The notes below the pieces were generated by a model. The model saw only the letters and a program-made list of their open reading frames with translations, was not told the DNA's origin and did not search any database. The position numbers and the translations under genes were made by a program. A DNA stretch of 64,000 nt from NCBI GenBank assembly GCA_027605045.1, contig JAQFWX010000042.1, forward strand, positions 124,001 through 188,000, given 5' to 3'. This document shows positions 1 through 11,863 of the stretch, piece after piece. Position 1 is the stretch's first letter. Each line of letters starts with the position of its first letter. Origin of the DNA: Phallus indusiatus (lineage: Eukaryota; Basidiomycota; Agaricomycetes; Phallales; Phallaceae).

Positions 1-240
1 GGTCTCGTCGGGCTGTGATTTTTGCTCAGTCGGAGATAGTGCTGCAGTTTGAGTGGGCGGCGAGTTCTCGTCTTTAGGAACCCCCTCGACTCTTTGGGTG
101 GCAGTAGAAATATTGGTTGGAGACCCATGCCCAGCACTTTCGCCGTCATTGTTCAAAACGGCTACTGGTTGCACTATGTTTTCATTCGATGTAGCTGATT
201 CGGACATAGCTATTCGATCGCAAGTCGGTGATAGCAGCAT
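1..240 (-). CDS. 5' end of an unknown protein gene, cut by the window edge
   Basis: The minus strand is open from an ATG at 240 (second in-frame ATG at 207) to base 1, and the gene continues beyond the window. The translation from 207 begins MSESATSNENIVQPVAV and is rich in Ser, Thr, Asn, Pro, Glu and Gln, as in a disordered N-terminus. No domain is recognisable in the visible 70-80 residues. A TATAAAAGG sequence lies about 110 bp upstream of the second ATG on the same strand, which favours a genuine transcript start here. The antisense frame is also open but has no such support. The product is unknown. Confidence 0.55.
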   Translation of the reverse strand, partial: MLLSPTCDRIAMSESATSNENIVQPVAVLNNDGESAGHGSPTNISTATQRVEGVPKDENSPPTQTAALSPTEQKSQPDET

Positions 241-1028
241 AGGATAGAATCGACAGAAAATGTTCAGGGAAAGGAGAGCTTGGATGTTGTGAACCAAAAG
301 AAAATGCACAGCTGAACGCCTTTTATACATATACCCATTCCCATCTCTCTGGAATCGCGTGGACTTGAATTTGTAAGTGCATGTGAACATGCCCTGACTC
401 GATTCATTACATAAAACAATAAGGAAAAAGTCAAGGATACCAGTTTACCAACACATTGTTCCCGCTCGTTTATTGACACCATTGTCAATTTTGTGTGAGC
501 TTTTTGGGAGGGGTGACCTCACTTCTGAGAATTGCTGCTGTTCGACAACCACCTCAGGTTGGTACTGAGACAAAGTGACAAGTCAATAAATGAGCACATT
601 AAATGCTTGCTTCAAACATGATGGTTCAATACGAAGGGAAACAAAATTTACATACCATATTACCATTTGCCAAAACGACGTTCACGGCTGTTTTCTCCTG
701 AAAATATCGTTGAATTTAATATGCTTAAAAAAAAACTCATCTTCGGATTCTTAAAAATCCTATTCGTTCACGGTTTGTTTGTCGTTCCTGGTTTTAATGA
801 GACATCCTGTTGGCACAAAAGTTTGAATTGCCAAGCTGTGAAAGAGCTAACTTCTAAGCTGAGCGTGCGGCGCTATAATCCGGTGGCGCTTTGACCGGAC
901 TACTAGTAGAATAGAAAATCCGGCACGACACAGCTGACTTTACGGATTGCTTTTGTTTCAAAAATTAGACACATCAGAAACTAGACGAATGTTCAATGGA
1001 ATATATATTTACGGAGAGATAGACATAA
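241..1028. other. Intergenic, no gene seen
   Basis: Between the left-edge gene and the decayed P450. The short open frames show no composition or splice pattern of a gene. It contains the candidate TATA box listed separately and nothing else I can name. Confidence 0.5.
319..327 (-). promoter_or_regulatory. Candidate TATA box of the left-edge gene
   Basis: TATAAAAGG on the minus strand, about 80-110 bp upstream of the two candidate start codons of the left-edge gene. Position and sequence fit a core promoter. This is inference from motif and spacing only. Confidence 0.4.
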
Positions 1029-2345
1029 CGATGATCAGCTCTTTCTCAGCTTCATCTTCACCGGTGATTTCCATGTCACGAGAAGAACTAGGTCCAATAT
1101 AAGTATATTCGAACCAGTACCATCGTGATGTTACCTCAACGAAAGAGCAAGTAATTTACCAATACAGTTTGCTGGGCCACCTGAGTCTTGAGAAGGGGCG
1201 AGGATCTCGATGAATAACGTAGAATAACGTACGGAGGAACAATCATTGCCGTTCGAACTTGTGTTTCAAACACAAGGCCAGTAACAAAAATTTTTAAGTT
1301 CTGGAACTCCTACATATCTCCAATTAATTTCCCCTCCGCTATTTTTAGCCAAAGCCTTTTGCAACCTAGTGATAATTGTGAACGCAAAACTTCGTTCCTG
1401 ACACGATATATCAATACCCAAATTTCTGAAAGAACGAACATATGAGAAAATGAATACGAACATTATTGCATTCAACAGCCAGCGAGTAATTCCAGTCGGA
1501 TAGGAACATGCTCCGATGGTGGGAAATTCTTGTCAAACTCTTCTCGTAGGCGTCAAAGTGATCGGGATACAGAAATAATACATGATCTCAAGCATGGTCG
1601 AGGTCGCATTAGATTCCGCGACGATAGCGAGACCCACATTCGAGTTGACGATCTGTATTACTAGTGGTTTATCGTCATTGAGACTCATGCTGGCAGCCTT
1701 GAATTTTCATCAAATGTTTGGGAAGGATAGAGTTAGACGATGTAAGTACCAAGTGATGAATAAATTTCTCTTTGCAGCCATTTATGAGGTACGTTGTTGT
1801 GCTTGCTTTATGGCAAACTTGGTAAATGTTTCCAAATGTCTGTTGATTACGGGAAAGGAACGGGAGAATGTGGTGTCCCCAAGGAATCATTCGGGTAATT
1901 GTCGGTATTCTTTGCTAGGATTTTAGTTTCAAAGTTGGCTTGAAAAATAGTCTCTGACTCGTCTGAAGCCTTCAAGCTATTTATAATAGCTTCTTTGTCG
2001 CTATTGCGCATCAACCCAAAACTCTCTCCGAAACTAAGAGATTATAAACAATTGCTATGATCAAAGACTGAGACACTAACGCTTTATCATCCGGAAAACT
2101 AAAGCTATCAAAGCAAAAATGCAAAAAAAAACAATGAGTATATTTGGTCGAAGAACAAGAAAAAGTGGGCAGGCCTCCAGCGACTGATAAAATCTGCGAT
2201 ATCCGTAGGTCCAAATTCATACTGTGAATTGTGGCAAAAATCAATTCGGTATCCCAAATAATGAGCGACTCTTCGATAAAATCGTAAAGGACCGGGTTCA
2301 AACGCTCAATCACCCTGTTTACGAAGTTTTCCGTGAAGAAATTTT
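1029..2345 (-). pseudogene. Decayed cytochrome P450, relative of the intact P450 at 46.4-48.5 kb
   Basis: Read on the minus strand, this stretch aligns by eye with exons 4-10 of the intact P450 downstream. It matches the segment around CGTAAACAG in exon 4, the MHEFG-TD-A-FI region, the FGE-FGLM exon, the FAITQMIPW exon, the I-helix exon (Ala-Gly-Ser-Asp-Thr-Thr changed, the Gly lost), the NEVLR exon and the haem loop (GPANCIGK at about 1158-1179). It ends with the MKLR C-terminus near 1030. Frames are broken by small indels and stops. About 100 bp is missing between the HHDPRY region and the haem loop, so the PERW motif is gone. Intron positions, including the GT ends, are still visible, so it arose by DNA duplication and not by retrocopying. 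Exons 1-3 are not recognisable. The antisense frame at 1582-1926 is only a shadow of it. Confidence 0.8.
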
Positions 2346-2837
2346 GAGTTCAATCGGGCCGAAAGTTGCTACGTTGCCGGGTGACATAAGCCGAAAACCA
2401 CGGCATCACATAACGGCAAACGCCCAATATTGCTTGAATGACGCCCTCATTACACTCAACTCCAGTCAATGACTTTACTAGTAAGCTACTAGTATGTAGT
2501 CAAGTTGGATGTCTATGGGCAATTGATAATTCAGCCTTACATGACAGTTTGAGACGTTGGCGATGTTGTGGCGATGGTGTATTGAGCTTCCTTGTGCTTC
2601 AAGCAGGTGATCACCTCAAACCTGGCTCGCGTTTTTCATTTACACGCTCATTTTTCGAAAATTTGATTTATCGGGACTCGGGCTGTGGTCGCTCAAACCC
2701 TCGGGCAAATTAACGACGGCTACAGCGTTCGGGTAAGGTATAATTTGGCCATCTTTGCGATGTCTTTTTTTAGCGCTTTGATCCTCTTAGTTTTGAAGGG
2801 CTACAGCCATTTTTCTCACCACATCCTCTCTTCCATA
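2346..2837. other. Intergenic, upstream of the F-box gene
   Basis: No gene seen. It holds the upstream region of the F-box gene and any remains of the first exons of the decayed P450 on the other strand, which I could not align. Confidence 0.4.
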
Positions 2838-4451
2838 ATGGATTCCATACTTTCTGTTTTGTCCCCTGAAGTCATGTTACAGGTCGTTTCTTTTATTGAC
2901 GACCGAAGAGATTTGTTATCTCTCGCATTAACATGCCGGGTCCTCAGTCAAATTCTCCTACCGGATTACATCGACCACATGGAGATACAAACACCACCTC
3001 ATATGACAGAAGTCTGGGACAGCTTATTGGAACGACCTGTTCTAGCCAACTGCGTCAAAACTCTTGGTTTAATACATTCAATCAATGAATTTATCGTCAT
3101 TCCACCCAGATTTAGGACAAAGGAATTTCTCAGGAAAGCTCACAGCTGGAATTCTTGGGACGACAGCCGAATACCATTAACTTTGTACCAGCTGTTTTCG
3201 AGGTTGGAGAATTTGACGTGTCTGAGGGTGATATTTCAACTTGCGTTGCCCAAGGATATGTTATATGATCTTTCGGAGGCAGTTACAGCCTCTGGCTGTC
3301 GTTTGGAAAAATTAGAGATCGAGTTACGCTGCGCACCATACTGGGAGGATATTGGCGTGAATAATCCGGAACGTGGTCTACCCGTAGGTCCTCGCACAAT
3401 ATCCTAATTCATCTAATAGGAATGCGTTCTTGACAGTTTATCCCACAAAATTTATCCTCTTTATCTGGGTTGTCGTTCTGCATAGAACGTTGTACCGGCG
3501 CTCAAACTCAAAATATCATTGGTGTTCTCATTCAAGTACCTTGCCTAACGCAATTACGGCTACGTTTACCAGTTTTGGAAGGGCGACTCGCTCAAGTTCT
3601 TCGCATCCTATTCACTTTGCAATGGCCAATGCTTAGACACTTGACTATTCAACAGCTGAACAATCCTATTACCAGTATTGGCATTGAAAACCACTATATT
3701 GTTGATTTCCTTACACTTCATGCCGATCTGGAAACACTCTATTTCGAAGGCATGCTGCCGCTCGGCTGTTTTTCTTCAATTCCGCTCCGTTCTACTCTTC
3801 GGTCTCTTCATTATATGTCTCAGGAGGTCGGAGAGTTCGTACCTCGTCTTGGCGACATTCTTCCAACATCTATTGCGAAGCACCTAGTTCATTTATCAAT
3901 AGGCGGTGCAATAAATAATGAATTGGGAATTGAAGAAAACGGGTTGTCTGCTCTTCAAACTTGTGTTCTTCCTTCTCTCAAAGCTGATTCCGCCCTTTCT
4001 TTAATCTCCGAACTTGTCAAAGCCGCACCTAATTTACAAAGATGTGCCGTCAATATTGCCCAAACCACCGAAATCAAACCAGTAAGAGAAAACAGAACTT
4101 TTACCTCATTCTCATAAGTTTGATATTCGTACGAACCCATAGATCTCAGAGAGTCTACGTCTTTTCACACCCCTAACAAGCTTGACTCATTTATTCGGCT
4201 TGCTACGCAAAATCGATTATTTGGAGCTCTCGAACCAACAATTTCTTGATAGTTTTTATGATATTCCATCCTTGACTTACATCAACGCTTCTACACCTCA
4301 GGGCAAACCATGCATGCATATAATTCGTCAACCAAATATCCGTTTTCAAATTATCCCGTTCAATTTTGCCTATCGAGTATCCCATCTAAAATCTACCCAA
4401 TGGGGTGGATTCTTTCAAGGGTTTCCGAGTGAAAAAACCGTCAGTGTATAA
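2838..4451 (+). CDS. F-box domain protein, three exons
   Basis: Predicted exons 2838-3383, 3437-4081 and 4143-4451 give 499 residues. Both introns (53 and 61 bp) have GT-AG ends and keep the frame; the first has a CTAAT branch site. The start at 2838 was chosen because the F-box begins at once: residues 1-45 read MDSILSVLSPEVMLQ, then VVSFIDDRRDLLSLALTCR. The rest has spaced hydrophobic segments (for example RSLHYMSQEVG and IDYLELSNQQF) like irregular leucine-rich repeats, the usual form of agaric F-box proteins. By family knowledge such proteins recruit substrates to an SCF ubiquitin ligase through Skp1; the substrate cannot be inferred. An in-frame upstream extension to 2685 is open but would push the F-box inward, so it was left out. 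Confidence 0.8.
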
Positions 4452-6094
4452 AAAGATCGGGGTTTAGTAAGTTGATCGTGTCTGTTGAATACTAGTGATT
4501 GATTATAGAAATCTAACACCGTTAGTCATACCTTGTTCTAGCCATCCAATGGGGTCGTCCAATATACCCTCAGAAATCAAAATCAATCACAGACGGTAGA
4601 CCACTAGTTCTGGCAGCTCAACTTGACGAGCACGAGTTGACGTTAGCCGACTACGTCGTATTCTGAGTGCGGCTGTCAATAAATACCAATTCAAGGCCCT
4701 TCCAATTATTTCTTGGAAGGATCGATAACAAGCTAGAAGAGTGATCTGTTGGGTAAATTGATCGGCGCCGCCCAAACTGGACCTAAATCTAATTACAGAA
4801 CCTCACTAGTACTTCTATTCGGCTAGGATGAAACGGTCCTGCGTAATCTTGAGAGAACTTCCGCCAATATGTCAGTTCTTCTAGCTTCCGAAGTTCATTA
4901 TTACTCCGCTACTTGACTCTACACTTGCGTCCGAGTTCCCACACGAAAGGGATTTGAACTTGGAGAAGCCGTCTTTCTGTATAGGGTATTCAATACATGT
5001 TATTGAGATGTTTCAATGAAGATATCGATGCTTCGGCTATATTGAACACCGTTAAAACGCTAAGAATGAGGAAATTTCCTCGCACTCATGATATTTCGTA
5101 TTCAGTTTTCCAAACTTGGACACAGTAGGAATCAAAGAATTAATCGAAAGATGTTTGTGGAAGAAACCTGAGGACAATTTTAATAGATAGTCAGTTGAAC
5201 GTCAGACTCTCTTTCAGAGCTCAATATGCACTTTACAAGATTTAAGTATTTTGAGATCACTTGAATTCATTAATCTGTGAAATGCTATTTAGAGTATCGC
5301 ATAAAATTAGAGTTGGACCTCATCGCGGAAAAATTCGGCTGAAGAACCGGTAAGAAGATGTACATATAATTGAGAGAACCATCCAGGCACAAGATGTAGA
5401 GTCTAGACGGTGCACGTTTAGGATTAAGGAACTGGGCAGTCCATGGATATAGCCTAGGAACGGGATAGTTGCGATACCTAAAGGCCTAATAGCTCAGTGA
5501 AGACGGCCTAACGCTGACCAAAAAAACCATTAATCATCGGGAATAGGCAATCAACTGAGATTGTATAGCAAGTCATGGTGTATGATCTAGTTTGAGTTAC
5601 GGTCCGAATTGACGACGGATGCACATGGATCCATAAGACCGGCCAATAGAAAGTAAAACCTCCATTAAAAGATGGTGTAGTGCCAGTCACTTCAAATTGA
5701 AGTCCCAATATACTTTACCTAAATATTAATCAAACGTACCATTAACGTACCACTTCAATCATAGTAAGATTGTGACTTTTGTGAGTGTGTATTCCCAAGA
5801 TATCGGATACGCAAGGAGATTTCAAAATAAAAAGTGAGCCAAGAAGTTGACTGACCAGACACTTGGGTTCTCAATTTATATACCGTCGAGCAACGAAGTC
5901 TCCAGTGTCCACGTTTGCTAGGAAGTCGGACTGTCGGAGCCAGACGGAGCCGGAAGGGAGCTTATGTAATGCTCACGTCATCGATGTCCATCAAGTCCCC
6001 GTCACGCGCTGAAAGATTTTTAGTCCAGGAAATCTCACTGTTTTTCTGTTGGACGCCTTTCCATTCTCTTGCTCCCACTCTTTTGAGAACAGCA
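4452..6094. other. Intergenic with a possible F-box/LRR-like relic
   Basis: No intact gene. Between about 4900 and 5300 the + strand shows short broken runs such as ILNTVKTLRMRKFP and LNVRLSFRAQYALYK interrupted by stops. They resemble the C-terminal part of agaric F-box/LRR proteins and may be a dead relative of the preceding gene. The last 250 bp before 6095 would hold the zinc-transporter promoter; a TTTATATA sequence lies near 5875. Confidence 0.3.
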
Positions 6095-8082
6095 ATGTCT
6101 CTCTCACGATCTACACGAATAATTCTTTTACTCACTGTAGACGTTCTTTTCTTCTTCATCGAGCTCATCGCTGGTATGTGATTCACCATAAATAACACTC
6201 ATTTTTGGTGGTTAAATCTGGAAAAGGCTATGCCGTGGGATCGTTAGCTTTGGTGGCGGATAGCTTTCATATGCTCAAGTTAGTCTTGAACTTTTTTGTT
6301 TCTTTTTTGGTGGCTGAAATTCTGTGTACGATAGTGATGTCATGAGTCTTATTGTCGCCTTATACGCTATTAAGGTTTCGCGTTTTACATTTCGAGATAT
6401 ACCTACCGAAATTAATGTCGAATTCAGCTCTCGCGAAGTGAAGCCTCTCCCAAGTACTCCTATGGGTGGCATCGTGCTGAAATTGTGGCGGCTTTGATCA
6501 ATGGCGTATTCCTGCTGGCGTTATGTTTTTCGATTTTCATGGAGGCAATGGAGAGATTCTTCAGTACACCAGGTACCTCTGTCATCAACAAATGCTTTTC
6601 ATGCTGTCTGACTCTGAATGTAGATATATCCAACCCAAAACTGATTGTGATAGTAGGCTCTTTTGGTCTTGCTTCCAACTTTTTGGGATTGTTTTTATTC
6701 CATGGTCAGTAGGTCGCGCTCTCAATGAATAACATCTCAAGACTTAAGAATGAATTGTAGAACACTCTCATGATCATAGCCATGAATCGCATCCTGCATC
6801 GGCTCAACCAACCTCTGCGGCCACAAAATCTGCCAACAAACCCGGTGTTCTTCCTTTGACTACGAACGACTTAACTACAGATGGAGATGTTCACTCCCAT
6901 GGCGCTTCCCGTTCATCTCATCGAGATTCGTTCACAAACCTTTATGGATACCCTGCGGCTACGCGCGCTTCTCTCGTACAAACAGCACAGAACCTAGAAG
7001 CGGGAACCTCTGTTCCACGAACTGAGCGGTACTATGATAATCCTCCAAGTGACGAAGCGAACGATGCTAATCCCGGTGCTGGCAGCAATGCCAACGAAGA
7101 AACGCTTGGTGATGATATGGACGAGGGTGTGTCAGGCCCGACGTTGCCCAATGTCGAAACCCCCATGACCGCAGCCGCTCTGGGGCCAAGAGAAAGAGAT
7201 GCTGCATCTCATGGACATGGACATGGACACTCTCATTCTCGTTCTAGCGGTGGTCACTCGCACGCTGGTTCCATGAACATGCGGGCTCTGGTGCTACATG
7301 TAATCGGTGACGCATTAGGAAACGTCGGTGTCATTGCAACTGGGCTTGTAATATGGCTGTCTACATGGGAATACCGATACTACTTCGATCCAGTTATCAG
7401 TCTAGTCATAACTGTCATCATCTTCTCGTCAGCGATGCCTTTAGGTAATGTCACTATATTGTTCGTTCCACAGCTCAAACTTATTCTCTATTTAAACAGT
7501 GCGAAGTGCTGCTTTCATTCTTCTTCAAGCAGTTCCGTCTACGATATCCCTACAAGATCTACGGATCGATATACAAAACGTATCTGGCGTTCTTTCAGTC
7601 CACGAACTGCACGTGTGGCAATTGTCGGAAACAAAGATCATCGCATCTGTTCACGTTTGGGTTTCTCGCAAACGGGAATACATGCATATCGCACAAGATA
7701 TCCGACACGTGCTTCACGAGCACGGTGTGCATTCGACAACTATTCAGCCCGAGTTTCACAACGGTAGTGGATTCGTTGATGGCCACAATGCCCCTGACCA
7801 TGTAGCCGGACATATTGATGAAGAGCAACTGGTTGTCAGTTTTATGTTTGACTATGCTTTGCTCAGTGCTTTAACTGACTTTCTTCCGTAGACAAACGAG
7901 GAGACTCATTGTCTCATTCCTTGTCCTCCTGGAGTGTGCGATCCAGAAAGTGGATGTTGTCGTACGTCGCATAACAACAATAAATAACTTCTCAAGTGAC
8001 ACGTGGCATTTTAGCTCCCCAGAAACCTTCCAGCTTGCCAAATTCCAAAGGACCTTCACCTCCGCTCATTGACGTGCAGTGA
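6095..8082 (+). CDS. Cation diffusion facilitator, ZRC1/COT1-type zinc transporter
   Basis: Nine exons: 6095-6173, 6227-6278, 6335-6374, 6428-6572, 6624-6704, 6761-7444, 7500-7831, 7892-7961, 8015-8082. They encode 516 aa, with introns of 51-60 bp, all GT-AG and in frame. TM1 starts near residue 7. TM2 holds the metal site HMLND and TM5 the site HVIGD, the paired His/Asp motifs of CDF transporters. Between TM4 and TM5 is a long His-rich cytosolic loop, with HSHDHSHESH at its start and a Gly-His/Ser-His run before TM5, typical of Zn-sensing loops. The cytosolic C-terminal domain includes HELHVWQLSE and a Cys cluster (HCLIPCPPGVC, SGCC). In yeast, Zrc1 and Cot1 move zinc or cobalt into the vacuole in exchange for protons, and the same role is inferred. 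The last two exons are the least certain. Reading through exon 8 would stop after 9 other residues, whereas splicing gives a Pro-rich tail. Confidence 0.9.
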
Positions 8083-8367
8083 ATACCGACCTCGTCAGAA
8101 GGTACTTGCACACGCGGCAAGCACGCGACTTTCTTGCTTATGGATGAAGAATGACAAAATTATGAGTATTACTTTTCTCAAATAGACAATAATCAGCAAA
8201 GAGGAACCACCGTGTACAGTGTTTTTCTTTCCATTTATGTATCGCTACAATCCCATTATGCTCTTAATATAAACCGTAATACCCTACAATGTTGTTAATA
8301 TTTTTTACATAAAACTACATTTTGATTCAATTTTTTTTGGAAGGGGGGGAACGGCCCAAAGCTATGA

Positions 8368-11300
8368 CTATAGTGTCGGAAATGTCGATACAAACGTTGA
8401 CGATGTCGACAGTTTTTGAAAAAGCTGTAACGCGCTCCAACCTTTAAGCTTGCGTAAATCGATCCTCAGCTTCCTGACCATGGCAGAACACGGTATCGGT
8501 CCTTTCACACCACCCTCAGTCGTCATAGTACTCGAACTCAACAAAGCTCTCTCAAAATGGGCTGCGAAGGTTAAAGCGGATACAACAATCGCCGCCAATA
8601 GCTGAACACTGAGATTTTGATCGCTGGTGCTAGGTTGATTATCAATCCACACCAACAGCGAAGGGATATAGGCGTGTAAGAATAGCGGCAATAGAGGCGG
8701 AACAGACGGTGTACAATTCTCCATAGAAGTTCCGGATGTTGGTGCGAGAAGGACGGTCGCGAACCGTCGGCATATCTCGATCTTGCCAATAGATGCAGCC
8801 GCTAACATTTCTCGCCACGCAAAGTCGAAGAAAGTCCGTACGTTCGTCATGGAGAGACACCTTGCGATGTCGAATGTGGGTAATTTGCCTGCGTCTGCAG
8901 ATGCTAAAGCGTGGCGGACGATGTTCCGTGGTTCATGAAGCCAGGCGCCTTGTTCCTTGATATTTTGAGACGTTGGAGGTGAAACTTCTCAAGTATTAGC
9001 TAAACATACACATATACAAAAAGTAATTAATTACCTTTCAAAACATTCCCGACTAGTTCATTCATATTGGGCAAAGTGTCTGTTGACGTTCGCGCCTTGG
9101 GATCGGAATATAACCGGAGTATTTGTTGTCTGGTTATGTGCAGTACCGTCCGCGGACAGTCCTTATGACTCAGTATTGTTTCCAAACACTTGATGTGTTG
9201 TGGGCTTTGAAAGCTCAACCTCTCGACCTCGTCAAGCAGGGCCTGTACGACACCCACAAGCGTCCAGTTGAGCAGCGGACTCATATAGTACGATAGACCG
9301 TTTTGAAGCGATTCTGCATCCAGTCTGTTCAGGATACAAGCATCAACGGCCTCGAAGAACAGCGTCGCGGATAAAGAGAGTAATAGCTGATGTTTTGTAG
9401 ACCTGCAAAACGCATTAAACCGCTTGCAAGGATGGGAAATGGAGTGAACGCTACCGCAGTATATCATCGTCTATTCCTTCACTTCGGGGGTCAAAGATAG
9501 CCTTGCGCCACGCTTCCAGCACAGATTGATCTGCTTGCGATAGTGTATCGGTTGGATAGATGATCGAGCATTGCATTATTTGGGCAGCAGATAAACTACG
9601 GCCGTTAACGTGGAAGGTAGACGAGTGTACCTGGTAAGACAATCAGCAAAAGGCTTTGAAAGCGGTGACATCAGACTGACTCGATATCTAGCCAAAGTTG
9701 ACTGAAGAAACAAGACGACTTCGCCAATACGAGTAACGGCAGTTTGGGGATCGCCTGAGAAAAGTCATCAATGAACGTACGTCAGTACATATGTGATCAC
9801 ATACCAACTGTTGTTAAATCAAAATCTTGCAAGCATGCAAGAGAATGTCCGATAATTTCGTAAAGTGGTGTATGCAATGTCAAAATTTCTAGCAGATTGT
9901 CATGTTCTATCAACACTTTACATATCCGACCAAGTCTTTCGATATCGTGGGTTTGGCAGGCATGTATGAAGCGCTAAGGTTTCGACATTGTTAAACGAGA
10001 AGAAAAACCGAAGGTAGGAACGTACTGAATGAAGAACGACCGTGAATGGTGCATGACTGTGCACGTCTCTCATGACCCTGTCCACAAACGACAGCATGTC
10101 CTCCAGATTAACGTCAGCGGAAAATTTGGAATCGACAAAAGTCTATCAATTCCCGAATTACTTTACAGAATCCCATTATGAAAACATCAAAAGCTTACAT
10201 CTATATCCGAACCGGATTCTTGGGCATAGACAGAGAATTTGGTATGGGTATTCGAAGGAACGTTGGCTACCAACTCGATGGAGAATTTGTGGTCGAGAAG
10301 TTTCGCCATCATCAAAGATATTAGGAGCTCGGAACGAATGGAACTCCCTCTAGAATTTCCAATTAGTATGCTTGGATATGAATATGAATGGGCAAGGAAC
10401 TGTACAAACTTTGCATCGTCTTCGTCGGTAGAGGTTGGCATAGAAGCTGGAGTCCTTGGTTTGATATCGCATTGATCAAGGAGATCGTGATGGGTGAACA
10501 CTTGAGCGACCGCGCTTTGCATTACAGAATCGGACTGCCTTAAAACAGTTAACAGGGATCACAAAGTAGAAAGACGGCGCACGTGGTCTACTTCTGAACC
10601 AGCTTCCAGTAAAAATCTTTCTTGTAGTTTTCTTAGCAAGATGGGTATCTGAGATATTGATTAGCGCATTGGAATGCAGAGCGGTTTAATATGGCTTTAC
10701 CCTGCCGAGGAGGAAGCTTTTCCAAAGATAGTGGCGGTTGCCGTCCAACTCGACCGGTGTCTGGCCCAAACAAGCTACAACCGATAGAAGAACATGCCCG
10801 TAAAAGATGCTTTGGGACTGAGAAGAGATACGGAACCAAGCGATTAGATTTGCTATAGCAATGTTTTCTGTCCCGGATCCGCTGGGTAATGCACGGTCGG
10901 AAACCTGCGCTAGAGTGTTAGTTACCATAGGTTGGCAAGATATACTGATTCATACTAGGCGATTCATAATCATTGCTCCAGTTAACAAGTCCAAACTGGG
11001 GTTAGGATCATTGGAATCCGGACGGGGTGTCAGCTGGAAATTTGAGAAAATTTCGGCCTCTTCTACTTGTCTCGACCCATCGCCGAATGCCAGGCTGAGC
11101 ACGAGTAAAAACGAATCCAAGGCATGGCGAATACCGGGTTCAAGAGGGTTAACCTGGAGAAGTTCATGAACTTGCGAGAGAAGAATCGAGACTTGCGTGG
11201 TGGAAGCATTAGATATGTCTCCGACGCAGGTTAGTAACAGATTAACCAGCTCGGAAGCAGATGATGAAAGTTGATGAAAAGGTGAGACGGTAAATTCATA

Positions 11301-11863
11301 TGAAAGCCGTAGTAGAGAAAGTGCATCGGAGATTATACTGAGCAGCTGAGTGGGCGATATGGAAAAAGGAATTAAACTACCACCTGGTGGTAGGTTAGAG
11401 TCGTAATGCAGGGTCAAAATAAGACGGCAGATCATGTCTAAAGTTGAAGGGTCATGGATATTTGGGGGTCTTGCATTTCGAAGAAAAACTGCCAGCAGTT
11501 GATGAAGCTGCACCGGAATTACTGTGTCGATGACGGAGAAACGTAAATATTCTCTGAGGTCCCTGTTCCCATGAAAAGAGCCGAGAAGGGATATCACGGT
11601 CTCTAAGATGTGTTTATGATATTAAAACATTGGCCATGATATGCAAGCACTCACCACAAATAACCTCACCAACTTGAACGACACCACCCGAGGTTAGGAA
11701 CGACTCAGCATACAAGTCTCTGTTACGAGCTCCCCACTAAACAAGTATATGAGCAAGATAATCCGCTAAAGGGTGTGTGCAATACCTCAGCTGCCGATAA
11801 TCCTGAGAAGAAAGCATGGCGGGTAGATTCTGCCACCTGAATCGTCGTTGCGTCAGTGCTCAT
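8368..11863 (-). CDS. Large subunit like Mediator MED5/NUT1
   Basis: Twelve exons on the minus strand: 11863-11786, 11736-11655, 11602-10956, 10904-10701, 10648-10592, 10534-10199, 10142-10026, 9973-9805, 9754-9681, 9630-9455, 9402-9035, 8987-8368. They sum to 2,928 nt (975 aa); every junction is GT-AG and in phase, with introns of 47-57 bp. The protein is all-helical and Leu-rich with no catalytic motif. Its N-terminal W-x-A helix, the segment around LWKSFLLGRIPILL, the later RLGRICKVLIEHDNLLEIL region and the C-terminal FDIARCLSM/WREMLAAAS region recall basidiomycete MED5 (NUT1), a Mediator tail subunit near 1,000 aa. That assignment is from memory of the family, not a search. Exon 5 may extend to a second GT site 9 nt further on. 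The gene is convergent with the zinc transporter, with 285 bp between stops. Confidence 0.68.

Noticed and set aside
1582..1926. 114-codon + strand ORF as a gene
   Set aside because: It is the antisense of the decayed P450; the live P450 has a matching antisense shadow at 47645-47851.
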